A stretch of DNA of 64,000 nucleotides from Sabethes cyaneus (GCF_943734655.1 NC_071355.1:196105939-196169938); one strand, 5' to 3'. Counted from the first letter of the stretch, positions 44,823 to 56,992 are shown. A program made the numbers and translations. Notes: generated from the letters alone by a model not told the origin.

Positions 44823-47287
44823 ATCTAAATATAGAATAAATTTGCCTTTTTCCATCATGGCGCCACACAGTGCGGCATATCGACTCGGCGCTCGAACAAA
44901 GCCTCATAACTTCTCGAGTGTTCCTTGTATAGTTTTACTGTCTTCACAAATATTATTTGTGATTAGATTTCACTTTTTTTGTGCATTTTGAGCAGTTGTA
45001 ATTGAAATCGTACCGGTGGCGACGGCATCTAACTTTTTAAACATTAACTTTATAAATTTACTTTCTTCAGTAAAGTTTTTTGTTTTTGACGTAGAACTAC
45101 CTCTTACCGTAGGGAATCAATCCAAAATTTGGATTCAAGCCAGCGTCACGAAACGCTAATAGCTCCTCCAATTTAGAACGGATTCAGATGGTTCGCATAC
45201 CATTCGATTCATAAAAGATACAGCAATTGTATGGCTTTCTTGAAAGGATTGTTTTCCAATCGCCACATACTGAAAATCAACGGAAACTTTCAAGTTAAAA
45301 TTTTCCTTTACAATTTCCGTGTCGACGGTCGACGCTTACATTCACCAAGCTTGTGGTTGTAGTTGCTGCTGCTGCTTCAAAATAGAGAAGCAGAATAAAC
45401 TTGCGGCGGTTTCGTAGTCCTACCTTATTGTGTACAGATTCTTTAAATGGCGCGTAAAAAGAAAAACAAATCCATTGTCGTTTGGCTTTTTGCTAGCTAC
45501 TTAACACTACAAACAGGCGACACATGCAGTCATGGACTGGCTAATGTAAATCAATGTTCGTGCCTTGGCGGTTGCAACCGCGGAATAAGAGAGTAGATAA
45601 GAGCGAATATGTTCAGATGGCAAAGAATAAAATTAAATGGCATCTGCACGGCAGGTTTGCTTTTTGATAATTGTCAGCGTAGACAACCGTTTGCTAAATA
45701 TAGGGTTAAGGAGTGTCACCTATTTTAATCAGTTGAACATAAATGAGCCGAAAATGCACTTTTTTATTTTCAAAATCTTTTGATAGGATCATCTTCACAA
45801 ATCACTTAACCATACATTTGATTCACACAAGCACAATTTATTGGGTTTCCGACAAGAAATATGATGAATTAAAAATTGTTGTCCAAAAACGTACATTTTT
45901 CAGCTGCTGAAGGCAATCGCCACCTCGCTACTAACGAATCCATCACATTTTTCAGCACTGATTACAACCACTCTAAAAGTCAAGCACTGAATTGTCACAT
46001 ACCATATTATTCACTCTCTTTTTTTCTATTATCTAAGGCTTTGTCACTAGCCGAAAGTTTTATTATTTTTTAACAAAACTGAAAACAAATTCTCAATTGA
46101 CGGAACCTGTTCACCACTAGCAGCAGCTGCAGCACAACTGATGAACTATCGTGTTGCCAAGACACTGTTTCGGTTCTGGAAATAAGAATTTTAAGTTTGA
46201 AATTAATTGAAACCTCCTATGGTGAAAACGTGGTTCAATACTTTCAAGAGAAATGTATGTTCATAACTAATTTTTCTTTATTAAAAACAACACAAAAGAC
46301 AACTTTTTCAATAATTTTCGAAGATTTTCTCAGTGATTTACGGGGGTACGTAAAAAAATTCAGATTTCAGGATTGCTTAAAAAAGCACCTTGCGGGTGAA
46401 AATGGGTTCGGTCTGTTCAAAATTAGTTCCGCCGCTCCAACTTTTAAAGCGAAAAATCAAAAGTTTAGCTCACCAATAGTGTCTTCCAATAGTAACAGCT
46501 TGAAGAACTAAAGATAGCAAGAAGATTGGTCTGCTGATATCCCCCACTTAGTCAACCCATCGCTTGTAATAAGGTAAAACAATCAGTGACCCGCTTAGAC
46601 TGCTTAAAACTAGTTCTTTACCCTAGTATTAATTGAATTTTGGTGAAGTCAGATCAAGAAATGGGTCTTATTAATGCAAATAACATATTATTTTGACGAT
46701 TTTTTTCCTAAAATTTTGTTAATAGTTGGGTGCGTAAGGGAGCTTTCTATTCTAAATTAGAGCAGTGATTCGCTAATTGAGGGATTGACGGTTCATTCAT
46801 TGGGTATTCTTAATTGCGCCATGCTCCATCTTGAATGTCAAAATTCTATTGAACTTTTGAGTTTAGAAATGTCAGTCGGCCCAATTAGCGAATCAGCTGG
46901 AGTGCAGTTGTGACCCAATTAACGAATTCTGGCTGTACTTCGATTTGGGCACTAGTAAAAGTATTTGTTTACACAAAATACATACCAAAAATATGACACA
47001 AATGACGATGCTAAATAACACTATTATTTACTTAACGCTATTTTACGCCACACATAGGTCAATGTGGTGTGAAAAGTTTTCTTTAGTATTCAAGGTTTCT
47101 TCTTAAAAACCCGCCTTACGTAGTTCTACGCCAGCCGGTTGTGCCTGGAATACAACATTTCTGATATTTTAAGATACGCAAAGTAACTGAAGGCACTAAG
47201 TTATGAGGTTATTGTCATTGAGATATAAATAGTTGATTTATTTAGACACGTTTTTTTCAGATATTCTGCATTAAAGTATTCCAAATG
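44823..47287. other. AT-rich DNA, no gene recognised
   Basis: Open frames such as 46197-46511 are short, AT-rich and unlike known families. Phrases near 46750-46950 repeat AATTAGCGAATCA / CCCAATTAACGAATTC, in the style of the TA-element motifs, without identified ends. Confidence 0.35.
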
Positions 47288-47545
47288 TGAGTTATTCTTG
47301 TTGAAACGGGGCCACCACTGACACGAGGTCTTTCAATATTGTAACTTTTGTAATTGATTGGTTGAAAATTGTTAAAAAATGAGAATTACACTTTTAATAC
47401 CTCGAAACAGTGAGCCCCCCGTTCGCCAAGAGGCCCGACAGTTTACAAAAAGTAGAATGTTTAGCAAACCTTAAGGTCTATATCATGTGATATTTCTTAA
47501 ATTTGTAATGAAACAACTAACAAATTGTATGATTCAGTAAAGAAG
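47288..47545 (+). mobile_element. Solo arm of the fold-back element family
   Basis: GTGAGTTATTCTTGTTGAAA, then CACGAGGTCTTTCAA, ACACTTTTAATACCTCGAAA, TCTATATCATGTGATATTTC and AACAACTAACAAATTG match the left arm of the element at 35742-38488 in order, diverged and uninterrupted. The second arm is missing after about 47545. It also shows the empty Helitron site, GTGATATTTC. Confidence 0.75.
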
Positions 47546-47612
47546 GGCAATAGCGCAATAGAGAAACATCGAAGATCCATTCAACAAGATGCATATACAT
47601 ATCTTTTTACTA

Positions 47613-47719
47613 AAGCTTCCATTACATTAAGTGAGTTTACTGGTTGGTAGCTAGCGAGTTTGAAAGCTGATGGTAAACTCACAACCGCCTAACTTACCTA
47701 ATGTAATTGAGGCTTAATG
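47613..47719. mobile_element. Short imperfect palindromic MITE
   Basis: CTTCCATTACATTAAGTGAG at the left pairs with CTTACCTAATGTAATTGAGG at the right, with inner GTTTAC/GTAAAC pairing. The ends are only approximately placed. Confidence 0.45.
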
Positions 47720-47742
47720 TGTTTATGAATAAGAATTCAAAA

Positions 47743-47984
47743 GCAACATGTGAAAAGGGCCTATGGGCAAATGAGAGATTCTCTTCGTGTAACCTCTCTT
47801 CCGCTTATCACGGCGATGCAAATGCACTTGAACGGATTAATTCTGCATGAAACAGCTGCTGGCGTTATTTGCTAGCTGGTAATGACAAATTGCATTGAAA
47901 TGCATTCATGTCACCGTGGTAAACGCAAGAGAGGAGACACAAAGAGAACCCCTCATTTGCACATAGGCCCTTTTCACATGTTGC
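47743..47984. mobile_element. 242-bp palindromic MITE
   Basis: The arms of about 70 bp start GCAACATGTGAAAAGGGCCT at the left and on the complementary strand from 47984, with few mismatches through AAATGAG, TTCTCTT and CACGG. The centre includes ATGCAAATGCA/TGAAATGCATT. It is non-coding. Confidence 0.8.
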
Positions 47985-50722
47985 GCGAGAATTTTGCCAG
48001 TTATTTCGTATCGAAGCGAAGAGAGTCCCTATGTCGTTGTCGAAACACCGTTGTATCCTAAAATGTCATTGTTTGGTGAACCTTATGAGCCGGTGGAACA
48101 AGCGCATGATAAGATGTTATACAACAAATATGTTCTTTCCAGCCATAACGTAACAGTTAATGATGACCGCTACAGTGTCATGATCACCTAGTTTTTTGTA
48201 CCATTATTGCGTGCCATTAATATGGAGTAGCTGTAGTTTCAACAACACGGTGAGGCATGCCTTAATGCCCATGCAACAACTGATTGATTGAAATCTTCGG
48301 CGAACTAAAAATTTCGCGTAATAGACCTGTCAGTTAGCCTCGAAGATCGTTTTATTGCTTTATTTTACATCCGGCATTGAAAATTTTTAGTCTGACGGAC
48401 TCCCGTACTCACAGTAAAGACACTGTGATTTTCGCTTATCAGCCTATTGTAAAATGCCCAACTGCATGAGCGTTTTATACCAGCCGCCATTTCATATTAC
48501 TCTGTAGAATCACGCGTTGCCGATATTCACATCGTAAGGAGGGAAGGAACGCTAAAATACAGAGTGCGGTATGCACCTCACATATGTGTATCTCACACCT
48601 ATGATGCACATACTAAAATTCACTAAAAATAAGTTAAAAAAGTATGTAACACCATGTTAAACTAAAGGTCTTGTAACCGAACCTTTGAATATGTTTCTCA
48701 AATAATCGGTTTTGTGAATAATATATTGCCCCTTCTATCTTTATTTCATACCAGGGATTATGAAAATGGCTGATAAAAATAGAATGAAAACTAAGTTTAA
48801 AGCATAAATATAGCTCAAATTTTCGCTACTTCTTATTAGATTTTTATGCAACGAATCGGTTTTGTACGCAGGTTACGTCCACCACAATAAATGAAATTGG
48901 AATTATTAGATCAACTAAGTACTCCGAACCACGCGCCTACATCAAAACACATTTTTATTAATACCACTTCAACGTAAGAAAGGTCTTGGTGAAACCTAAT
49001 AAAAAGTATTAGGATAGTAATAAGCTGTCACTTGATACGAAGAACGTGTAAATTGATGTGCAAGCAATATTCTCACAAACTTCATTTTCAAGTTTAAGTC
49101 AAGCTAAAATTACGAATAACGTTAACGTTTAAAATTAGAGTTCAATTGCTACTATACTGTCTAGAACTCATTCCTATTGTCAGCCTTAGCTTCTTATTAA
49201 CTTTTATTGCGTCTATCCTCAGAAAGTTTTCCGATAGCAACCGTCCACAGGTTATCGAGCTAAACTTACTTCAATACAGAGAAATGTTTTCGCTACTGAC
49301 GGCGCGTACTCCGGAGTACGCGTGCAGTAAAGATCGATCGATCTAATTTAATCTGTGGTCAATTATTTCTCTAATAATGGAGCAATTGTGCATGCCTTTT
49401 TTCCGGCCACGTTTCGGTCTGTAATTAGAGAAGCTTGTAGCACGTCCACACGTAGTCATCTTCGATGAACTGCGCCTGCTGAGCGGTTCGAATAAATATT
49501 CATTGAATTTTAACTGAAAACTGCCCTCGCGGGAATGGGAATCGCGTCTATCCGAGTGGGCATTGTTGAGGTCTCTCGCCACAGCTCAGACAGCGTTCGC
49601 AGGAGCGTTCGATTGTGATCTGCTGTAGCTATAGGATTGCTGACTTGGGGCAAAAGGGAAGAAGCTCGTGTACGCGGTACAGTACAAAACACTCAACCGA
49701 GCTTGATTAAATCGCCTTGATTGTGTTCGTTTCAGTGCGAGAACAATGTGTTCAACTCAAACGTCTTTTGATTAATTTCTGAGAATAGTAATCGATTTTT
49801 TTTGCAGGTGATTTTCACGTGACGTCGAACGACGAACTTGTATACATATTGCTTTGTGGTGGTGCTGCAATGCAATGTTAAAGCGGAAGTTATGACTTAT
49901 TGATTATTTATTTGAATTGTCAAACTAAACCGTTTCTCAATGTTGATTCATTGTTTATCGTGTGTATTTACATCGTATTAGGAAGTGTTGCGGAATTAGC
50001 GTGCTTTTATTCCTATAGTTGCTGTAAAAATTTATGTTCGGAACATCCGGTATAGCTGCGCATTCTATAGAAATTCACACCATATATATTTACCGCAACT
50101 GAAACGACCGTGTTTCTTTGAATTTGTTATTACTTTTAGTTTTCATTTTGCCGTGATTCATTTTTTGTTGTTCTTTTCTTATTTTCCGTTCAAAAAAACA
50201 AGCTTTACGATTCGTAGTTTATGCACATGGAATTAGGAATCTAATTTTCGTTTCTATAATTCAAGTTTTTTTAATAGGAATTTGAAATTTGTTTTGGGAA
50301 TGATCTCAATTATTACATCCGGGTGTTTTCCTGCCAAACCAAGACTGTAGTCTGGTCATTTCAGCCTTATACTATTTCAATAACATACATATTCCCCCTA
50401 CCGTGTCGGGGTTTTTCCTGTACTCCAGACTTTTTACTGGAGCAAAACAAGAAAAAAAATAGAACAAGCACCTTAGTCAACAAGCTCACTACTTCTACGA
50501 CGTAAATATCGACGTAAAAAAAATCTAGCACTAACTCAAACAATTTGATACCATCAGTTGAAGTCGAAGGCGTTTGCCGAAGACAAAGAGCTCATTTCAA
50601 ATATCGCACCACTAATCGTTCGATCAACCTACCGGCCTGCGTAGCGCCAGCTGATGTGGGGAGCCCGTGGCTCCTTCGGTATTAGTCAGACAAATTAATG
50701 TCTCGTACAATTTACAACCTCT
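47985..50722. other. No recognised gene
   Basis: A 65-codon frame at 47994-48191 starts from the MITE edge and is not recognised. 49340-49740 has near-average composition and could hold regulatory or untranslated sequence; TTTTTTTTGCAG near 49800 is splice-acceptor-like, but no exon can be supported. Confidence 0.35.
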
Positions 50723-50823
50723 GCAGCAGCAGCAGCACACAGCGAGGAATGGTAGCGGTCACCTAAGAATTTCACAATCACCGATCGCCGTCACAGCAGA
50801 AGCAGCAGCAGCAGCAGCAGCAC
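50723..50823 (+). repeat. Two short CAG-repeat tracts
   Basis: CAG/GCA tracts at 50723-50737 and about 50801-50823 lie in a 69-codon open frame (Gln-rich, then Ala-rich) that lacks an ATG. Such tracts are common in insect coding exons and in untranslated regions; no conserved domain is visible. Confidence 0.5.
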
Positions 50824-52880
50824 GGCAGGGACGGCAGAGGTTACCATCCTATATTTCTTCCACTTTGTCGCTCTGAGATTTGTTTGCAGAAGAAAACAGA
50901 TATCCTTCACCTACTCGGTCGATTGGTTTGGTCTTCGCTGTAGGAATGCAGCCTAGGAATCAATTAAAAACTTTATTTTTCACTAAACGCCAACGATTAA
51001 TAATATTCTTTGAGAGTTTGCCATCGATCGACGCGCACGGTGGGTTAAGTAAGATCAACATATTTTAAAGTTTTCATGCTGGAATCGTAGCCAACCTTCT
51101 CAGCGTCCTTTGAGCGAGATGGCATTAAGCTACATAAATTTGGTTTACGAACATTAATGAAATCATCCTCCCAGCAGGGGGGAAACCGCTAAGAAGCTGC
51201 TGACCGGTACGAGCTAAGCTGCAATTGATTTTCATTTGGAGTCATGCATCTTGAGCACTATGACCTGCACTCCAAAAGCGGTTCCTATCCGATCCGTTTG
51301 ATACCGTGGGTTGACGTTACCAAAAAGGAATTCTTGTCAGTGTGTCGAGCTTGCCGCAGGTTCTTGCTTCAAACACCTCGCTGTGCCAAGAAGCAGACTC
51401 CAGTGCAGTGCAACGATAGATGCCAAATGAAAGTGATAATTCATCTTGAGTATCCTCATCCTTCTTAGCTGACGTAGGTGCTGAAGTGACTGCTTCCAAT
51501 GGACCAACAGGCTAACCGACAGAGAAGGCGAATTGTGGTTGCTTCTGTTAGATTCGCATTTAAATTATTTTATATGATTGCGTTTGAATAAGAAGACAGC
51601 TGTATTCGGACCGGATTTGCTTTGCGGTTAGTCACCGCTCTGTGACAATTTACAGCCTTGTTTGATTGAGCGTGCACAGGGAATAGAATACAAGCATGAC
51701 TTTAAGAAGTAAATCACAATATTTGTGCATTTTTTTCGTGACGAAACTTGGTCATTCTAATACGAGAATTATAAATGGGTCGTTTCACGCAAAGGGACAG
51801 AGAAAATACTCAAAATGCCCAAAACTAACGGTGGTATTAGAATCCTGTTTATGTTTTCCTTGGGTTGGTAATAAGCCCTTTCGGTGCGACATTGTTATCT
51901 CTACTAAACCAGACAACAGGTGATGTTTTGTGAGAAAAAATGAAGTTTAATGGTTTTGTTTTATTATCGAGTAATTTTACTTGACATTGGAGACAAGTTT
52001 TGTAATGAAACCTATCATCCAGCGTCTCATTATTAGAATATTACTTTGGTATTATTGTTTTCTACCTTCTTTTTCCAGTTAAAGCTGGTTTATTTGGCGT
52101 CATTTACCACGTACGTACCAACTGAAGTGTTTTTCGTTATGTGAACTAAAGTTTAAGATCATTTGCTGTTATTACCTCACTTCTCATTTGGTTTGTATAT
52201 CACGATTGCAACTAAGAAATACGACATCATATCTAACGACAAAGTTTTTATTTCACGTTAGATAAGAACTTATAAGTACCAAACTAGAGGCAATATACTT
52301 GCGAAAATGTTGACAATTATTTGTAATTCAATCTTGCATTTTATACAGCGGGTTTTATAACACGCAACTTAATACTCCTGAATATAAAATTAATATATAA
52401 CTTAATATTGCAATCATCTCTACTGCTTTATAATTTACAGTCATGAGTTGTCATGAGTCATGAGGACACGCACGACTGTAAAACAATTTATTGTTTACTT
52501 TGTTTTGACATACTCTAATCATTATACAATTCCAAAGTACAATTTACATCCATGTGATTTAAAGTGAACTTTTTATTACGATATTGTGTAATCTGCGTTG
52601 GCCATTTCCTGTTGTAAGAATTATTTGGTATCAATATTTGCTTTTCCCTTGTTCTTCAATAATAATTCCGAAAGGTTGGCGTCCGAAGATGGCCGAAATA
52701 TACACAGTACACTGCAACACGTCATCGAGAAAAATCAACAAAACCCTCAATTGCACGGCGATTTAAACAACGAAAATGGTACTAATGAAATTTCGCTAAA
52801 AATCATAACAGTTCTGTTTAGTGCTGCCATTTAATAATGTTATTCAAAGTGTATAATTTATGATCAAAAAAGTTGCAAAA
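50824..52880. other. No recognised gene
   Basis: A 74-codon Cys-rich frame at 51244-51468 (ATG start) is not recognised. The rest is AT-rich with a TCATGAGTTGTCATGAGTCA direct repeat near 52441. Confidence 0.35.
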
Positions 52881-53114
52881 ACTTGGACTTGGACTTGGAC
52901 TTGGACTTGGACTTGGACTTGGACTTGGACTTGGACTTGGACTTGGACTTGGACTTGGACTTGGACTTGGACTTGGACTTGGACTTGGACTTGGACTTGG
53001 ACTTGGACTTGGACTTGGACTTGGACTTGGACTTGGACTTGGACTTGGACTTGGACTTGGACTTGGACTTGGACTTGGACTTGGACTTGGACTTGGACTT
53101 AGACTTGGATTTGG
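52881..53114. repeat. (ACTTGG)n hexanucleotide array, about 37 units
   Basis: About 220 bp of perfect ACTTGG units followed by two imperfect ones. All frames are open through it and give dipeptide strings (Thr-Trp, Leu-Gly, Leu-Asp; Ser-Lys on the minus strand), so the long frames here are artefacts. Confidence 0.97.
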
Positions 53115-53640
53115 AAACCAGCTCGAATGGACAGAAGGCTAAATAGACAAGATGCCAAACAGTCATCCGGCTAAATAGATATGGAACCGAATGGAGGCGA
53201 GGTCGAATGGACATGAGCCGAATGGTCATAATATTACAGTCATGTGATGATATTATAATTATAGTTGAATAGTCATGATATAGATACGAAACAGCGTTAC
53301 TTGAGGTCGAATGGACACGAGGCCGAATGGTCACGAGACCGAATGAATACCAGGGCGAATGAACACGGGGCAGGATGGATGCGAGGCAAACTAGCCATGA
53401 TCAAATGGGTATGAAGCCCAATGAACGCGAAATCGAATAATCATGATGATAAATGAACACGAGGGATACAAGGTGGAACGGAGACGAACTGAATGGACAG
53501 TACATATTTTGAAGGGTTGGTATCGAATGGCCGAAACACAAATGGCCGAATCACGAATGACCGAAATCTAAATGGCCGAATTTCAACAACAGTCACAAAA
53601 GGCCGAATTACGAAAGGCCGAACCACGATTTAATAAAAAA
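53115..53640. repeat. Degenerate GAATGGNCANGAGGCC-type array
   Basis: Irregular units of about 10-20 bp such as CGAATGGACATGAGCCGAA and CGAATGGTCACGAGACCGAA change after about 53520 to AAATGGCCGAATCACGAA. Related units in the opposite orientation lie at 57412-57600, on the far side of mariner copy B. It is non-coding. Confidence 0.75.
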
Positions 53641-54106
53641 CACGAATTAGTAAGCAGTTAACAAATAACTTTAATCAAACAAAAAAAAATCAACCAACAC
53701 AACTACTTATTAACGGGCGGCAACTAAAATTTTGGAATTTTTTCTCAAGCTGTCAAAAAAGACAAAAACACATGAAGAAGATCTGATTTACCGGAATTGA
53801 AGATACATTATCCATTGATAAAAAAATCAGTGTACTTTTGAAAACGGTGCATAATCGGCTGTTCGGCGAAACTTCCGTGTGTTGAATTCGTGGCTCTTCA
53901 GTTATTTTTGTACACCAAGGAATTCAAAATCTCGAAGAAATCTTCGATTGGGTGACTGAGACAGATTTTTCAGGTCGTGGTTTTTGGGTACAAATGGGTA
54001 TTCAGGAACGATTATGTTTTATTTAGATAGAACGTTAAATCACCGCAATGTTATGATTTGAGATTGCTTGATTCTTTTCGGTGAAATGATAACTATGTTT
54101 GTTTTA

Positions 54107-54161
54107 TGCGTTACGCGTTTCAGCCTACTGCATTCTTTCGGCCATCTTCGGACGCCTGCGG
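54107..54161 (-). ncRNA. Hammerhead-like motif in the PLE 3' UTR
   Basis: The minus strand reads GGCGT, CCGAAGA (against CUGANGA), an extra T, a stem GGCC...GGCT, GAAA, the self-complementary CGCG, TA and then ACGC. ACGC pairs with GCGT as stem I. The order matches a short-stem-III hammerhead with one core mismatch and one extra base. Penelope-like elements are known to carry such ribozyme motifs in their terminal repeats. It may be degenerate. Confidence 0.45.
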
Positions 54162-54351
54162 AAGTGTAGAATTTTATTTACTTTAATTTTAATGTTTCAC
54201 AATTACGCAATGATTTTACAAAAAATTAGCGAGCTTCTTGTCAATATAAAGTGAACAGTTATGAAACAATTTACAATATACACAAATCTAAATTAACACG
54301 AATCTTGCACTTACAAAACAGGCACGTCTAGTTACATTAAGCGTTCAATGT

Positions 54352-56172
54352 CTATTCCGTGGTATCATCGGTTCTCTGTTGTGTTGATCCTCCGTGGGTT
54401 GGGTTGTTTTTCGTTTGTATGCGACGGAGTTTTGGTATTAACCCGTCGTATGCTGTGTTGAAATTTCCACACTCACGCTGCAGGTTGACCGTTCTATCTT
54501 CACCGAGCACTTTAATGTGAAATACCTCTGCTGTGAGTCTGGTCTCCTGGTCGTCGATTCTTGCAACTATTCGGGTGTCGTCAAATTTGAAGAGGTGGCC
54601 ATCATGGATAGTGTGTTGTGCTAGTCCAGTTCTAGCATCCTTCTTCTTAGTGTCGTTCTTGTGTTCCGCTATCCTCACCTCCAACTTCCTCCCTGTCTGC
54701 CCGATGTATACTTTGCCGTCGTCAGTACCACACGGGATGGAGTATATGACGTTTGTCTGCTTCCCTGGTGCGATAGGATCCTTCAGCTTACTATACACGT
54801 TCTGTTTAACTTTGTTTTTAGGTTTGTAGGCAAGCTGGATGTCATGCTTGCGTAATATTTTGCCAAGTTTTTCACTGAGTCCCGGTATGTAAGTGCTGGA
54901 TGCATATTTGATCTGAGGCTTTTCGACAGTGCTCAGGCTGTTATAATGTTTGTGGGTTCGTTGCTTAGTAAGCCGGTTGATGAACCATCCTGGATAATTA
55001 TTCGATTCCAACATACTTTTCGCTGTGCGTATTGCCTGAGGACGGTTGTTCCCGTCGGACAGTTTAATCGCACGATCTATTAGTGCGATCGCCGTGTTTG
55101 CTTTATGTGAAAAGGGTGATTCGGACGAGAAGTCTAAGTATCTCCCGTCGACATATTTCGGCATCCAAGACATTTCTAAATGATTGTTTGTTCTTATGAT
55201 CATAATGTCTAGGAACTTTAGTTTGTTTTCCAGCTCGTTTTCAATAGTAAAGCGTAGTTTGTCATTATATTCATTGAAAGTGCGTAAGATCTCAGCAACG
55301 TGGTTAGTGTTAGCAATGCAAAAGCAATCATCTACGTAACGGCGGTAGTATTTCAAGTGTATTTGTTGCGATTTCAGTGTTTCTATGCGATTTTGTTCTA
55401 ACCGCTCCATTACAAGGTCTGCAATTGCCGGGGATAAAGGTGACCCCATAGGGGTCCCAAAGGTCTGTTGGAAAATTTCCCCTTTGTACGAAAAGAAGGT
55501 TGACTCTAAAACCAATTTAACGATAGCGAGAAAACTTTCTTTGTCGATGGCAGTGTGTTTCGTAATTTCTGGCCATCGTTCAATCAAACACTCCATAGCG
55601 TGATCGATTGGTATGCTTGTGAACAGTGATGTTACGTCTAAGGAGAAGAGAACGTCCTCCTCTGCGATCTGCACTCCTGTGACTTGCTCTGCGAACTGGA
55701 AGCTATTGTGGACGTGGAAATCGTTATGACCCACGATTTTCCCTATCACGCTCGCAAGGTATTTCGCTATGTTGTATGTCACGGACCCGATGGTAGCCAC
55801 AACTGGTCTGAGCGGACGATTTTGTTTATGGATTTTTGGTAACCCGTAGATGCGCGGTATGTTGTAGCTCATCATTTTGACGCTCTTGTAGGTTCGGGAA
55901 TCAATATATTTTCTATCCAGCCATTGGTCAAGAAATACATTTACAGATTTGTGGATTTTAGCCGACGGGTCTGTTTTTAATTTTCGATAAGTTATGTTAT
56001 CGCTTAGGAGTTCCGACATTTTATCGTGGTACTCTTCCGCGGTAATGATCACCGTTTTATTGCCTTTATCCGCTTTCGTTATAATGAGATTTGGGTTTTC
56101 CTTCAAAAACTTCTTGCTCTTTGCCATATCTTTCGTTATCCATTCGTGATCATGGTGTCTTGGTTGCAAAAT
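54352..56172 (-). CDS. Penelope-like reverse transcriptase with GIY-YIG endonuclease
   Basis: About 606 codons, 5'-truncated, ending in TAG. The protein would reverse-transcribe the element RNA; its GIY-YIG nuclease would cut the target. Numbering from the TTG at 56169: NPNLIITKADKGNKTVII near 25-42, IYGLPKIHKQNRPLRPVVAT near 107-126, FSLDVTSLFTSIPID near 175-189 with the first catalytic Asp, QQTFGTPMGSPLSPAIADL near 234-252, YVDD at 278-281, and KLKFLDIMI near 316-324. The C-terminal GIY-YIG domain includes NVIYSIPC near 473-480 and KVYIGQTGRKLEVRIAEHK near 486-504. The C-terminus is complete, but the N-terminus and any start codon are missing, so it is probably not functional as it stands. 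Confidence 0.92.
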   Translation of the reverse strand: MLQPRHHDHEWITKDMAKSKKFLKENPNLIITKADKGNKTVIITAEEYHDKMSELLSDNITYRKLKTDPSAKIHKSVNVFLDQWLDRKYIDSRTYKSVKMMSYNIPRIYGLPKIHKQNRPLRPVVATIGSVTYNIAKYLASVIGKIVGHNDFHVHNSFQFAEQVTGVQIAEEDVLFSLDVTSLFTSIPIDHAMECLIERWPEITKHTAIDKESFLAIVKLVLESTFFSYKGEIFQQTFGTPMGSPLSPAIADLVMERLEQNRIETLKSQQIHLKYYRRYVDDCFCIANTNHVAEILRTFNEYNDKLRFTIENELENKLKFLDIMIIRTNNHLEMSWMPKYVDGRYLDFSSESPFSHKANTAIALIDRAIKLSDGNNRPQAIRTAKSMLESNNYPGWFINRLTKQRTHKHYNSLSTVEKPQIKYASSTYIPGLSEKLGKILRKHDIQLAYKPKNKVKQNVYSKLKDPIAPGKQTNVIYSIPCGTDDGKVYIGQTGRKLEVRIAEHKNDTKKKDARTGLAQHTIHDGHLFKFDDTRIVARIDDQETRLTAEVFHIKVLGEDRTVNLQRECGNFNTAYDGLIPKLRRIQTKNNPTHGGSTQQRTDDTTE

Positions 56173-56467
56173 CGATTATGTTTTATGTTTTGGCGTAATG
56201 CGATGATGCTCTATCCGGCCAAAACACGTATTGTCCATCTGCATGATGAAAAGGGATCAAAATTTTTTCAAACATTCGTCTGCTGCATATCTTAATTGAT
56301 ACCCAAACCAGAAGGCTTGTTGTTGAATGCACGAGAAAGAGAATAATGCCCTTCTGCGGCCATAATGTTGACTGGACTTCCACTACCTTGCTTGCGAATA
56401 GTTGTTGGGCATCGTAGGATATGGTAAACAGTCGAAGCCGCAACATATTCGCTTTTTAAATGTTGTA

Positions 56468-56992
56468 CCGTATTGGGTAAATTAATCATTAGTGGACCAG
56501 TTAGTACTTGAGTAGTTTTCTTCCACGAATTATTTTAAACTGGTAACGCTAAACACGCAACCGATGGCACTTACAATACGAGTAACTTTCGATTAAGCCT
56601 AAAAATATCAATTTATGTTGCAAATCTCTATATTTTACACATTTTTTAAAACAGATTTGAATGTCCGTTTTCGTTTTATGGACCTTGTGGTTTACAATAG
56701 GATAGCGACCGGGTCCATTATAGGAATTCTAGTGTATTTTGCATTCAAAGGGTCCACTAATGATGACTTTTCGCATTGTTAACCATAAAATGGACCCTAG
56801 CTTGTTGAAAATGTCGATTTTAAGGCATTAATCATTGAATTCAGCAATCTTTTAAACTGAACTGTGTGGTATGTTTTCTACTTTCTGTTTCATGTCATAT
56901 ATCCTCGGAAATAAAAAGCACAAGCTAATAAACGCCGAAACTGTACCCGAGGTCCATTATAGGTAAAGGGTCCACTATAGGTTAACTTACCT
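56468..56992. mobile_element. TA-duplicating MITE in mariner copy B
   Basis: It is inserted at TTGTA|C relative to mariner copy A, with TA at 56466-56467 and 56993-56994. The ends are loosely inverted: GGGTAAATTAATCATTAGTG at the left, and AGGTAAGTTAACCTATAGTG inward from the right. The motif GGTCCACTA / GGTCCATTATAGG recurs several times inside. It is non-coding. Confidence 0.7.

Larger units (their letters stand above)
54023..56172 (-). mobile_element. Penelope-like element, 5'-truncated, with 14-bp target duplication
   Basis: The insertion is flanked by exact copies of CGATTATGTTTTAT at 54009-54022 and 56173-56186. Mariner copy A shows the uninterrupted site (ATCGATTGTGTTTTTTTGG near 862-880). 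On the minus strand the element enters directly into its coding region, so the 5' end is lost, and it runs through a 330-bp 3' UTR with a hammerhead-like motif. Its single frame is intact to the stop, pointing to a fairly recent insertion. Confidence 0.88.

Noticed and set aside
52860..53334. Thr-Trp, Leu-Gly, Leu-Asp and Lys-Ser repeat proteins
   Set aside because: They are produced by the ACTTGG array, which is open in all frames.
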